Source of the DNA: Prostheceraeus crozeri
Lineage: Eukaryota > Platyhelminthes > Polycladida > Euryleptidae
Reading direction: 5' to 3'
Assembly (NCBI GenBank): GCA_907163375.1
Contig: CAJQUW010006143.1
Location: 1 to 64,000 of the forward strand
Length of the DNA stretch: 64,000 nucleotides
The position numbers and the translations under genes are program-made. The notes under the pieces were generated by a model. It was not told the DNA's origin, searched no databases, and saw only the letters and a list, made by a program, of their open reading frames with translations. Below are positions 1 to 12,400 of the stretch, in pieces (position 1 is the stretch's first letter; each line of letters begins with the position of its first letter).

Positions 1-250
1 ACAGATTGGTCCGGTGCAGTGTGCCATGTGGTTAGAGGGTTGCATGACACGTCTCTAGTGCACTCCCAACGTCCGTGTTTCAAACCTACCTACCACGAAC
101 TGATGAGGCCCATCAGAAGCCGAAAACATGTCTCGTGGTGGTCCCATCCTGTTGAGATTTGATAAATTTATCAATTGCCAGGTTACTTGTCTAAACAGTG
201 TAATGAGTAGCGCCTGCGTGAAAGCGCCCTCAATCTCGGCCATGCGGTAT
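1..250 (+). other. Indel-rich first satellite unit, probably a low-quality sequence end
   Basis: This partial unit matches the array but carries many one- to few-base insertions spread evenly, including inside the otherwise invariant ribozyme core and box A. Neighbouring units show almost none. The pattern is more like sequencing error at a contig end than natural divergence, which elsewhere in the array consists of substitutions. Confidence 0.6.
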
Positions 251-341
251 TATTTGTATTGCAGAAAGCAGTCCGCCCTCCACGTGCCTGCGTTAAAGCA
301 GTGCCTTCCTGGCTAATTCACGCTCTCAACAGATGGTCCGG

Positions 342-403
342 TGGCCTTGTGGTTAGAGGGTATGCTTGCACGTCCTCTAGCTCCAACGTCGCTGGTTCAA
401 ACC
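342..403 (+). promoter_or_regulatory. tRNA-like RNA polymerase III promoter (box A/box B), first clear example of the repeated unit
   Basis: TGGCCTTGTGG at 342-352 fits the box A consensus and GGTTCAAACC at 394-403 fits box B. The spacing of about 40 bases is normal for a tRNA-type internal promoter. The tRNA-like part appears to begin near GGTCCGGTGGCC. The arrangement recurs every 303 bp across the array. Box B runs directly into the 5' strand of ribozyme stem I, so promoter and ribozyme share bases. A SINE-like, tRNA-derived origin is inferred. The sequence is not a functional tRNA gene: there is no complete cloverleaf or acceptor stem. Confidence 0.75.
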
Positions 404-453
404 TACCCACGACTGATGAGGCCCAACAGGCCGAAACATGTCTCGTGGTGGTT
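400..453 (+). ncRNA. Type I hammerhead self-cleaving ribozyme (representative copy; repeats every 303 bp)
   Basis: The core is complete: CTGATGA at 413-419 and GAAA at 433-436. Stem II is GGCC (420-423) with GGCC (429-432), closed by loop CAACA. Stem I is CCACGA (407-412) with TCGTGG (443-448), then an internal loop, then AACC (400-403) with GGTT (450-453). Stem III is minimal: A436-C437 against G440-T441. The cleavage triplet GTC ends at 442, so self-cleavage falls between 442 and 443. The six bases ACATGT are self-complementary, so two ribozymes could pair into a stable dimer, as described for newt satellite and retroelement hammerheads. The internal loop in stem I opposite loop II is placed for the tertiary contact of natural hammerheads. 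The last copy is at 33,432-33,485. Confidence 0.93.
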
Positions 454-3400
454 ACATCTGTTGAGATTTGATAAATTTATCAATTGCCAGGTTACTTGTC
501 TAAACATGTAATGAGTAGCGCCTGCGTGAAGCGCCTCAATCTCGGATGCGGTATTAAGTGATTGCAGAAAGCAGTCCGCCCTCCACGTGCCTGCGTTAAA
601 GCAGTGCCTTCCTGGCTAATTCACGCTCTCAACAGATGGTCCGGTGGCCTTGTGGTTAGAGGGTATGCTTGCACGTCCTCTAGCTCCAACGTCGCTGGTT
701 CAAACCTACCCACGACTGATGAGGCCCAACAGGCCGAAACATGTCTCGTGGTGGTTACATCTGTTGAGATTTGATAAATTTATCAATTGCCAGGTTACTT
801 GTCTAAACATGTAATGAGTATCGCCTGCGTGAAGCGCCTCAATCTCGGATGCGGTATTAAGTGATTGCAGAAAGCAGTCCGCCCTCCACGTGCCTGCGTT
901 AAAGCAGTGCCTTCCTGGCTAATTCACGCTCTCAACAGATGGTCCGGTGGCCTTGTGTTAGAGGGTATGCTTGCACGTCCTCTAGCTCCAACGTCGCTGG
1001 TTCAAACCTACCCACGACTGATGAGGCCCAACAGGCCGAAACATGTCTCGTGGTGGTCACATCTGTTGAGATTTGATAAATTTATCAATTGCCAGGTTAC
1101 TTGTCTAAACATGTAATGAGTAGCGCCTGCGTGAAGCGCCTCAATCTCGGATGCGGTATTAAGTGATTGCAGAAAGCAGTCCGCCCTCCACGTGCCTGCG
1201 TTAAAGCAGTGCCTTCCTGGCTAATTCACGCTCTCAACAGATGGTCCGGTGGCCTTGTGGTTAGAGGGTATGCTTGCACGTCCTCTAGCTCCAACGTCGC
1301 TGGTTCAAACCTACCCACGACTGATGAGGCCCAACAGGCCGAAACATGTCTCGTGGTGGTTACATCTGTTGAGATTTGATAAATTTATCAATTGCCAGGT
1401 TACTTGTCTAAACATGTAATGAGTATCGCCTGCGTGAAGCGCCTCAATCTCGGATGCGGTATTAAGTGATTGCCAGCAAAGAAAGCAGTCCGCCCTCCAC
1501 GTGCCTGCGTTAAAGCAGTGCCTTCCTGGCTAATTCACGCTCTCAACAGATGGTCCGGTGGCCTTGTGGTTAGAGGGTATGCTTGCACGTCCTCTAGCTC
1601 CAACGTCGCTGGTTCAAACCTACCCACGACTGATGAGGCCCAACAGGCCGAAACATGTCTCGTGGTGGTTACATCTGTTGAGATTTGATAAATTTATCAA
1701 TTGCCAGGTTACTTGTCTAAACATGTAATGAGTAGCGCCTGCGTGAAGCGCCTCAATCTCGGATGCGGTATTAAGTGATTGCAGAAAGCAGTCCGCCCTC
1801 CACGTGCCTGCGTTAAAGCAGTGCCTTCCTGGCTAATTCACGCTCTCAACAGATGGTCCGGTGGCCTTGTGGTTAGAGGGTATGCTTGCACGTCCTCTAG
1901 CTCCAACGTCGCTGGTTCAAACCTACCCACGACTGATGAGGCCCAACAGGCCGAAACATGTCTCGTGGTGGTTACATCTGTTGAGATTTGATAAATTTAT
2001 CAATTGCCAGGTTACTTGTCTAAACATGTAATGAGTATCGCCTGCGTGAAGCGCCTCAATCTCGGATGCGGTATTAAGTGATTGCAGAAAGCAGTCCGCC
2101 CTCCACGTGCCTGCGTTAAAGCAGTGCCTTCCTGGCTAATTCACGCTCTCAACAGATGGTCCGGTGGCCTTGTGGTTAGAGGGTATGCTTGCACGTCCTC
2201 TAGCTCCAACGTCGCTGGTTCAAACCTACCCACGACTGATGAGGCCCAACAGGCCGAAACATGTCTCGTGGTGGTTACATCTGTTGAGATTTGATAAATT
2301 TATCAATTGCCAGGTTACTTGTCTAAACATGTAATGAGTATCGCCTGCGTGAAGCGCCTCAATCTCGGATGCGGTATTAAGTGATTGCAGAAAGCAGTCC
2401 GCCCTCCACGTGCCTGCGTTAAAGCAGTGCCTTCCTGGCTAATTCACGCTCTCAACAGATGGTCCGGTGGCCTTGTGGTTAGAGGGTATGCTTGCACGTC
2501 CTCTAGCTCCAACGTCGCTGGTTCAAACCTACCCACGACTGATGAGGCCCAACAGGCCGAAACATGTCTCGTGGTGGTTACATCTGTTGAGATTTGATAA
2601 ATTTATCAATTGCCAGGTTACTTGTCTAAACATGTAATGAGTATCGCCTGCGTGAAGCGCCTCAATCTCGGATGCGGTATTAAGTGATTGCAGAAAGCAG
2701 TCCGCCCTCCACGTGCCTGCGTTAAAGCAGTGCCTTCCTGGCTAATTCACGCTCTCAACAGATGGTCCGGTGGCCTTGTGGTTAGAGGGTATGCTTGCAC
2801 GTCCTCTAGCTCCAACGTCGCTGGTTCAAACCTACCCACGACTGATGAGGCCCAACAGGCCGAAACATGTCTCGTGGTGGTTACATCTGTTGAGATTTGA
2901 TAAATTTATCAATTGCCAGGTTACTTGTCTAAACATGTAATGAGTATCGCCTGCGTGAAGCGCCTCAATCTCGGATGCGGTATTAAGTGATTGCAGAAAG
3001 CAGTCCGCCCTCCACGTGCCTGCGTTAAAGCAGTGCCTTCCTGGCTAATTCACGCTCTCAACAGATGGTCCGGTGGCCTTGTGGTTAGAGGGTATGCTTG
3101 CACGTCCTCTAGCTCCAACGTCGCTGGTTCAAACCTACCCACGACTGATGAGGCCCAACAGGCCGAAACATGTCTCGTGGTGGTTACATCTGTTGAGATT
3201 TGATAAATTTATCAATTGCCAGGTTACTTGTCTAAACATGTAATGAGTATCGCCTGCGTGAAGCGCCTCAATCTCGGATGCGGTATTAAGTGATTGCAGA
3301 AAGCAGTCCGCCCTCCACGTGCCTGCGTTAAAGCAGTGCCTTCCTGGCTAATTCACGCTCTCAACAGATGGTCCGGTGGCCTTGTGGTTAGAGGGTATGC

Positions 3401-6400
3401 TTGCACGTCCTCTAGCTCCAACGTCGCTGGTTCAAACCTACCCACGACTGATGAGGCCCAACAGGCCGAAACATGTCTCGTGGTGGTTACATCTGTTGAG
3501 ATTTGATAAATTTATCAATTGCCAGGTTACTTGTCTAAACATGTAATGAGTATCGCCTGCGTGAAGCGCCTCAATCTCGGATGCGGTATTAAGTGATTGC
3601 AGAAAGCAGTCCGCCCTCCACGTGCCTGCGTTAAAGCAGTGCCTTCCTGGCTAATTCACGCTCTCAACAGATGGTCCGGTGGCCTTGTGGTTAGAGGGTA
3701 TGCTTGCACGTCCTCTAGCTCCAACGTCGCTGGTTCAAACCTACCCACGACTGATGAGGCCCAACAGGCCGAAACATGTCTCGTGGTGGTTACATCTGTT
3801 GAGATTTGATAAATTTATCAATTGCCAGGTTACTTGTCTAAACATGTAATGAGTATCGCCTGCGTGAAGCGCCTCAATCTCGGATGCGGTATTAAGTGAT
3901 TGCAGAAAGCAGTCCGCCCTCCACGTGCCTGCGTTAAAGCAGTGCCTTCCTGGCTAATTCACGCTCTCAACAGATGGTCCGATGGCCTTGTGGTTAGAGG
4001 GTATGCTTGCACGTCCTCTAGCTCCAACGTCGCTGGTTCAAACCTACCCACGACTGATGAGGCCCAACAGGCCGAAACATGTCTCGTGGTGGTTACATCT
4101 GTTGAGATTTGATAAATTTATCAATTGCCAGGTTACTTGTCTAAACATGTAATGAGTATCGCCTGCGTGAAGCGCCTCAATCTCGGATGCGGTATTAAGT
4201 GATTGCAGAAAGCAGTCCGCCCTCCACGTGCCTGCGTTAAAGCAGTGCCTTCCTGGCTAATTCACGCTCTCAACAGATGGTCCGGTGGCCTTGTGGTTAG
4301 AGGGTATGCTTGCACGTCCTCTAGCTCCAACGTCGCTGGTTCAAACCTACCCACGACTGATGAGGCCCAACAGGCCGAAACATGTCTCGTGGTGGTTACA
4401 TCTGTTGAGATTTGATAAATTTATCAATTGCCAGGTTACTTGTCTAAACATGTAATGAGTATCGCCTGCGTGAAGCGCCTCAATCTCGGATGCGGTATTA
4501 AGTGATTGCAGAAAGCAGTCCGCCCTCCACGTGCCTGCGTTAAAGCAGTGCCTTCCTGGCTAATTCACGCTCTCAACAGATGGTCCGGTGGCCTTGTGGT
4601 TAGAGGGTATGCTTGCACGTCCTCTAGCTCCAACGTCGCTGGTTCAAACCTACCCACGACTGATGAGGCCCAACAGGCCGAAACATGTCTCGTGGTGGTT
4701 ACATCTGTTGAGATTTGATAAATTTATCAATTGCCAGGTTACTTGTCTAAACATGTAATGAGTATCGCCTGCGTGAAGCGCCTCAATCTCGGATGCGGTA
4801 TTAAGTGATTGCAGAAAGCAGTCCGCCCTCCACGTGCCTGCGTTAAAGCAGTGCCTTCCTGGCTAATTCACGCTCTCAACAGATGGTCCGGTGGCCTTGT
4901 GGTTAGAGGGTATGCTTGCACGTCCTCTAGCTCCAACGTCGCTGGTTCAAACCTACCCACGACTGATGAGGCCCAACAGGCCGAAACATGTCTCGTGGTG
5001 GTTACATCTGTTGAGATTTGATAAATTTATCAATTGCCAGGTTACTTGTCTAAACATGTAATGAGTATCGCCTGCGTGAAGCGCCTCAATCTCGGATGCG
5101 GTATTAAGTGATTGCAGAAAGCAGTCCGCCCTCCACGTGCCTGCGTTAAAGCAGTGCCTTCCTGGCTAATTCACGCTCTCAACAGATGGTCCGGTGGCCT
5201 TGTGGTTAGAGGGTATGCTTGCACGTCCTCTAGCTCCAACGTCGCTGGTTCAAACCTACCCACGACTGATGAGGCCCAACAGGCCGAAACATGTCTCGTG
5301 GTGGTTACATCTGTTGAGATTTGATAAATTTATCAATTGCCAGGTTACTTGTCTAAACATGTAATGAGTATCGCCTGCGTGAAGCGCCTCAATCTCGGAT
5401 GCGGTATTAAGTGATTGCAGAAAGCAGTCCGCCCTCCACGTGCCTGCGTTAAAGCAGTGCCTTCCTGGCTAATTCACGCTCTCAACAGATGGTCCGGTGG
5501 CCTTGTGGTTAGAGGGTATGCTTGCACGTCCTCTAGCTCCAACGTCGCTGGTTCAAACCTACCCACGACTGATGAGGCCCAACAGGCCGAAACATGTCTC
5601 GTGGTGGTTACATCTGTTGAGATTTGATAAATTTATCAATTGCCAGGTTACTTGTCTAAACATGTAATGAGTAGCGCCTGCGTGAAGCGCCTCAATCTCG
5701 GATGCGGTATTAAGTGATTGCAGAAAGCAGTCCGCCCTCCACGTGCCTGCGTTAAAGCAGTGCCTTCCTGGCTAATTCACGCTCTCAACAGATGGTCCGG
5801 TGGCCTTGTGGTTAGAGGGTATGCTTGCACGTCCTCTAGCTCCAACGTCGCTGGTTCAAACCTACCCACGACTGATGAGGCCCAACAGGCCGAAACATGT
5901 CTCGTGGTGGTTACATCTGTTGAGATTTGATAAATTTATCAATTGCCAGGTTACTTGTCTAAACATGTAATGAGTATCGCCTGCGTGAAGCGCCTCAATC
6001 TCGGATGCGGTATTAAGTGATTGCAGAAAGCAGTCCGCCCTCCACGTGCCTGCGTTAAAGCAGTGCCTTCCTGGCTAATTCACGCTCTCAACAGATGGTC
6101 CGGTGGCCTTGTGGTTAGAGGGTATGCTTGCACGTCCTCTAGCTCCAACGTCGCTGGTTCAAACCTACCCACGACTGATGAGGCCCAACAGGCCGAAACA
6201 TGTCTCGTGGTGGTTACATCTGTTGAGATTTGATAAATTTATCAATTGCCAGGTTACTTGTCTAAACATGTAATGAGTATCGCCTGCGTGAAGCGCCTCA
6301 ATCTCGGATGCGGTATTAAGTGATTGCAGAAAGCAGTCCGCCCTCCACGTGCCTGCGTTAAAGCAGTGCCTTCCTGGCTAATTCACGCTCTCAACAGATG

Positions 6401-9400
6401 GTCCGGTGGCCTTGTGGTTAGAGGGTATGCTTGCACGTCCTCTAGCTCCAACGTCGCTGGTTCAAACCTACCCACGACTGATGAGGCCCAACAGGCCGAA
6501 ACATGTCTCGTGGTGGTTACATCTGTTGAGATTTGATAAATTTATCAATTGCCAGGTTACTTGTCTAAACATGTAATGAGTATCGCCTGCGTGAAGCGCC
6601 TCAATCTCGGATGCGGTATTAAGTGATTGCAGAAAGCAGTCCGCCCTCCACGTGCCTGCGTTAAAGCAGTGCCTTCCTGGCTAATTCACGCTCTCAACAG
6701 ATGGTCCGGTGGCCTTGTGGTTAGAGGGTATGCTTGCACGTCCTCTAGCTCCAACGTCGCTGGTTCAAACCTACCCACGACTGATGAGGCCCAACAGGCC
6801 GAAACATGTCTCGTGGTGGTTACATCTGTTGAGATTTGATAAATTTATCAATTGCCAGGTTACTTGTCTAAACATGTAATGAGTATCGCCTGCGTGAAGC
6901 GCCTCAATCTCGGATGCGGTATTAAGTGATTGCAGAAAGCAGTCCGCCCTCCACGTGCCTGCGTTAAAGCAGTGCCTTCCTGGCTAATTCACGCTCTCAA
7001 CAGATGGTCCGGTGGCCTTGTGGTTAGAGGGTATGCTTGCACGTCCTCTAGCTCCAACGTCGCTGGTTCAAACCTACCCACGACTGATGAGGCCCAACAG
7101 GCCGAAACATGTCTCGTGGTGGTTACATCTGTTGAGATTTGATAAATTTATCAATTGCCAGGTTACTTGTCTAAACATGTAATGAGTATCGCCTGCGTGA
7201 AGCGCCTCAATCTCGGATGCGGTATTAAGTGATTGCAGAAAGCAGTCCGCCCTCCACGTGCCTGCGTTAAAGCAGTGCCTTCCTGGCTAATTCACGCTCT
7301 CAACAGATGGTCCGGTGGCCTTGTGGTTAGAGGGTATGCTTGCACGTCCTCTAGCTCCAACGTCGCTGGTTCAAACCTACCCACGACTGATGAGGCCCAA
7401 CAGGCCGAAACATGTCTCGTGGTGGTTACATCTGTTGAGATTTGATAAATTTATCAATTGCCAGGTTACTTGTCTAAACATGTAATGAGTATCGCCTGCG
7501 TGAAGCGCCTCAATCTCGGATGCGGTATTAAGTGATTGCAGAAAGCAGTCCGCCCTCCACGTGCCTGCGTTAAAGCAGTGCCTTCCTGGCTAATTCACGC
7601 TCTCAACAGATGGTCCGGTGGCCTTGTGGTTAGAGGGTATGCTTGCACGTCCTCTAGCTCCAACGTCGCTGGTTCAAACCTACCCACGACTGATGAGGCC
7701 CAACAGGCCGAAACATGTCTCGTGGTGGTTACATCTGTTGAGATTTGATAAATTTATCAATTGCCAGGTTACTTGTCTAAACATGTAATGAGTATCGCCT
7801 GCGTGAAGCGCCTCAATCTCGGATGCGGTATTAAGTGATTGCAGAAAGCAGTCCGCCCTCCACGTGCCTGCGTTAAAGCAGTGCCTTCCTGGCTAATTCA
7901 CGCTCTCAACAGATGGTCCGGTGGCCTTGTGGTTAGAGGGTATGCTTGCACGTCCTCTAGCTCCAACGTCGCTGGTTCAAACCTACCCACGACTGATGAG
8001 GCCCAACAGGCCGAAACATGTCTCGTGGTGGTTACATCTGTTGAGATTTGATAAATTTATCAATTGCCAGGTTACTTGTCTAAACATGTAATGAGTATCG
8101 CCTGCGTGAAGCGCCTCAATCTCGGATGCGGTATTAAGTGATTGCAGAAAGCAGTCCGCCCTCCACGTGCCTGCGTTAAAGCAGTGCCTTCCTGGCTAAT
8201 TCACGCTCTCAACAGATGGTCCGGTGGCCTTGTGGTTAGAGGGTATGCTTGCACGTCCTCTAGCTCCAACGTCGCTGGTTCAAACCTACCCACGACTGAT
8301 GAGGCCCAACAGGCCGAAACATGTCTCGTGGTGGTTACATCTGTTGAGATTTGATAAATTTATCAATTGCCAGGTTACTTGTCTAAACATGTAATGAGTA
8401 TCGCCTGCGTGAAGCGCCTCAATCTCGGATGCGGTATTAAGTGATTGCAGAAAGCAGTCCGCCCTCCACGTGCCTGCGTTAAAGCAGTGCCTTCCTGGCT
8501 AATTCACGCTCTCAACAGATGGTCCGGTGGCCTTGTGGTTAGAGGGTATGCTTGCACGTCCTCTAGCTCCAACGTCGCTGGTTCAAACCTACCCACGACT
8601 GATGAGGCCCAACAGGCCGAAACATGTCTCGTGGTGGTTACATCTGTTGAGATTTGATAAATTTATCAATTGCCAGGTTACTTGTCTAAACATGTAATGA
8701 GTATCGCCTGCGTGAAGCGCCTCAATCTCGGATGCGGTATTAAGTGATTGCAGAAAGCAGTCCGCCCTCCACGTGCCTGCGTTAAAGCAGTGCCTTCCTG
8801 GCTAATTCACGCTCTCAACAGATGGTCCGGTGGCCTTGTGGTTAGAGGGTATGCTTGCACGTCCTCTAGCTCCAACGTCGCTGGTTCAAACCTACCCACG
8901 ACTGATGAGGCCCAACAGGCCGAAACATGTCTCGTGGTGGTTACATCTGTTGAGATTTGATAAATTTATCAATTGCCAGGTTACTTGTCTAAACATGTAA
9001 TGAGTATCGCCTGCGTGAAGCGCCTCAATCTCGGATGCGGTATTAAGTGATTGCAGAAAGCAGTCCGCCCTCCACGTGCCTGCGTTAAAGCAGTGCCTTC
9101 CTGGCTAATTCACGCTCTCAACAGATGGTCCGGTGGCCTTGTGGTTAGAGGGTATGCTTGCACGTCCTCTAGCTCCAACGTCGCTGGTTCAAACCTACCC
9201 ACGACTGATGAGGCCCAACAGGCCGAAACATGTCTCGTGGTGGTTACATCTGTTGAGATTTGATAAATTTATCAATTGCCAGGTTACTTGTCTAAACATG
9301 TAATGAGTATCGCCTGCGTGAAGCGCCTCAATCTCGGATGCGGTATTAAGTGATTGCAGAAAGCAGTCCGCCCTCCACGTGCCTGCGTTAAAGCAGTGCC

Positions 9401-12400
9401 TTCCTGGCTAATTCACGCTCTCAACAGATGGTCCGGTGGCCTTGTGGTTAGAGGGTATGCTTGCACGTCCTCTAGCTCCAACGTCGCTGGTTCAAACCTA
9501 CCCACGACTGATGAGGCCCAACAGGCCGAAACATGTCTCGTGGTGGTTACATCTGTTGAGATTTGATAAATTTATCAATTGCCAGGTTACTTGTCTAAAC
9601 ATGTAATGAGTATCGCCTGCGTGAAGCGCCTCAATCTCGGATGCGGTATTAAGTGATTGCAGAAAGCAGTCCGCCCTCCACGTGCCTGCGTTAAAGCAGT
9701 GCCTTCCTGGCTAATTCACGCTCTCAACAGATGGTCCGGTGGCCTTGTGGTTAGAGGGTATGCTTGCACGTCCTCTAGCTCCAACGTCGCTGGTTCAAAC
9801 CTACCCACGACTGATGAGGCCCAACAGGCCGAAACATGTCTCGTGGTGGTCACATCTGTTGAGATTTGATAAATTTATCAATTGCCAGGTTACTTGTCTA
9901 AACATGTAATGAGTATCGCCTGCGTGAAGCGCCTCAATCTCGGATGCGGTATTAAGTGATTGCAGAAAGCAGTCCGCCCTCCACGTGCCTGCGTTAAAGC
10001 AGTGCCTTCCTGGCTAATTCACGCTCTCAACAGATGGTCCGGTGGCCTTGTGGTTAGAGGGTATGCTTGCACGTCCTCTAGCTCCAACGTCGCTGGTTCA
10101 AACCTACCCACGACTGATGAGGCCCAACAGGCCGAAACATGTCTCGTGGTGGTTACATCTGTTGAGATTTGATAAATTTATCAATTGCCAGGTTACTTGT
10201 CTAAACATGTAATGAGTATCGCCTGCGTGAAGCGCCTCAATCTCGGATGCGGTATTAAGTGATTGCAGAAAGCAGTCCGCCCTCCACGTGCCTGCGTTAA
10301 AGCAGTGCCTTCCTGGCTAATTCACGCTCTCAACAGATGGTCCGGTGGCCTTGTGGTTAGAGGGTATGCTTGCACGTCCTCTAGCTCCAACGTCGCTGGT
10401 TCAAACCTACCCACGACTGATGAGGCCCAACAGGCCGAAACATGTCTCGTGGTGGTTACATCTGTTGAGATTTGATAAATTTATCAATTGCCAGGTTACT
10501 TGTCTAAACATGTAATGAGTATCGCCTGCGTGAAGCGCCTCAATCTCGGATGCGGTATTAAGTGATTGCAGAAAGCAGTCCGCCCTCCACGTGCCTGCGT
10601 TAAAGCAGTGCCTTCCTGGCTAATTCACGCTCTCAACAGATGGTCCGGTGGCCTTGTGGTTAGAGGGTATGCTTGCACGTCCTCTAGCTCCAACGTCGCT
10701 GGTTCAAACCTACCCACGACTGATGAGGCCCAACAGGCCGAAACATGTCTCGTGGTGGTTACATCTGTTGAGATTTGATAAATTTATCAATTGCCAGGTT
10801 ACTTGTCTAAACATGTAATGAGTATCGCCTGCGTGAAGCGCCTCAATCTCGGATGCGGTATTAAGTGATTGCAGAAAGCAGTCCGCCCTCCACGTGCCTG
10901 CGTTAAAGCAGTGCCTTCCTGGCTAATTCACGCTCTCAACAGATGGTCCGGTGGCCTTGTGGTTAGAGGGTATGCTTGCACGTCCTCTAGCTCCAACGTC
11001 GCTGGTTCAAACCTACCCACGACTGATGAGGCCCAACAGGCCGAAACATGTCTCGTGGTGGTTACATCTGTTGAGATTTGATAAATTTATCAATTGCCAG
11101 GTTACTTGTCTAAACATGTAATGAGTAGCGCCTGCGTGAAGCGCCTCAATCTCGGATGCGGTATTAAGTGATTGCAGAAAGCAGTCCGCCCTCCACGTGC
11201 CTGCGTTAAAGCAGTGCCTTCCTGGCTAATTCACGCTCTCAACAGATGGTCCGGTGGCCTTGTGGTTAGAGGGTATGCTTGCACGTCCTCTAGCTCCAAC
11301 GTCGCTGGTTCAAACCTACCCACGACTGATGAGGCCCAACAGGCCGAAACATGTCTCGTGGTGGTCACATCTGTTGAGATTTGATAAATTTATCAATTGC
11401 CAGGTTACTTGTCTAAACATGTAATGAGTATCGCCTGCGTGAAGCGCCTCAATCTCGGATGCGGTATTAAGTGATTGCAGAAAGCAGTCCGCCCTCCACG
11501 TGCCTGCGTTAAAGCAGTGCCTTCCTGGCTAATTCACGCTCTCAACAGATGGTCCGGTGGCCTTGTGGTTAGAGGGTATGCTTGCACGTCCTCTAGCTCC
11601 AACGTCGCTGGTTCAAACCTACCCACGACTGATGAGGCCCAACAGGCCGAAACATGTCTCGTGGTGGTTACATCTGTTGAGATTTGATAAATTTATCAAT
11701 TGCCAGGTTACTTGTCTAAACATGTAATGAGTATCGCCTGCGTGAAGCGCCTCAATCTCGGATGCGGTATTAAGTGATTGCAGAAAGCAGTCCGCCCTCC
11801 ACGTGCCTGCGTTAAAGCAGTGCCTTCCTGGCTAATTCACGCTCTCAACAGATGGTCCGGTGGCCTTGTGGTTAGAGGTTATGCTTGCACGTCCTCTAGC
11901 TCCAACGTCGCTGGTTCAAACCTACCCACGACTGATGAGGCCCAACAGGCCGAAACATGTCTCGTGGTGGTCACATCTGTTGAGATTTGATAAATTTATC
12001 AATTGCCAGGTTACTTGTCTAAACATGTAATGAGTATCGCCTGCGTGAAGCGCCTCAATCTCGGATGCGGTATTAAGTGATTGCAGAAAGCAGTCCGCCC
12101 TCCACGTGCCTGCGTTAAAGCAGTGCCTTCCTGGCTAATTCACGCTCTCAACAGATGGTCCGGTGGCCTTGTGGTTAGAGGGTATGCTTGCACGTCCTCT
12201 AGCTCCAACGTCGCTGGTTCAAACCTTCCCACGACTGATGAGGCCCAACAGGCCGAAACATGTCTCGTGGTGGTTACATCTGTTGAGATTTGATAAATTT
12301 ATCAATTGCCAGGTTACTTGTCTAAACATGTAATGAGTATCGCCTGCGTGAAGCGCCTCAATCTCGGATGCGGTATTAAGTGATTGCAGAAAGCAGTCCG

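Noticed and set aside
342-415. A true tRNA gene in each satellite unit
   Set aside because: Box A and box B are good, but no complete cloverleaf, anticodon arm or acceptor stem closes. It is better read as a tRNA-derived promoter.
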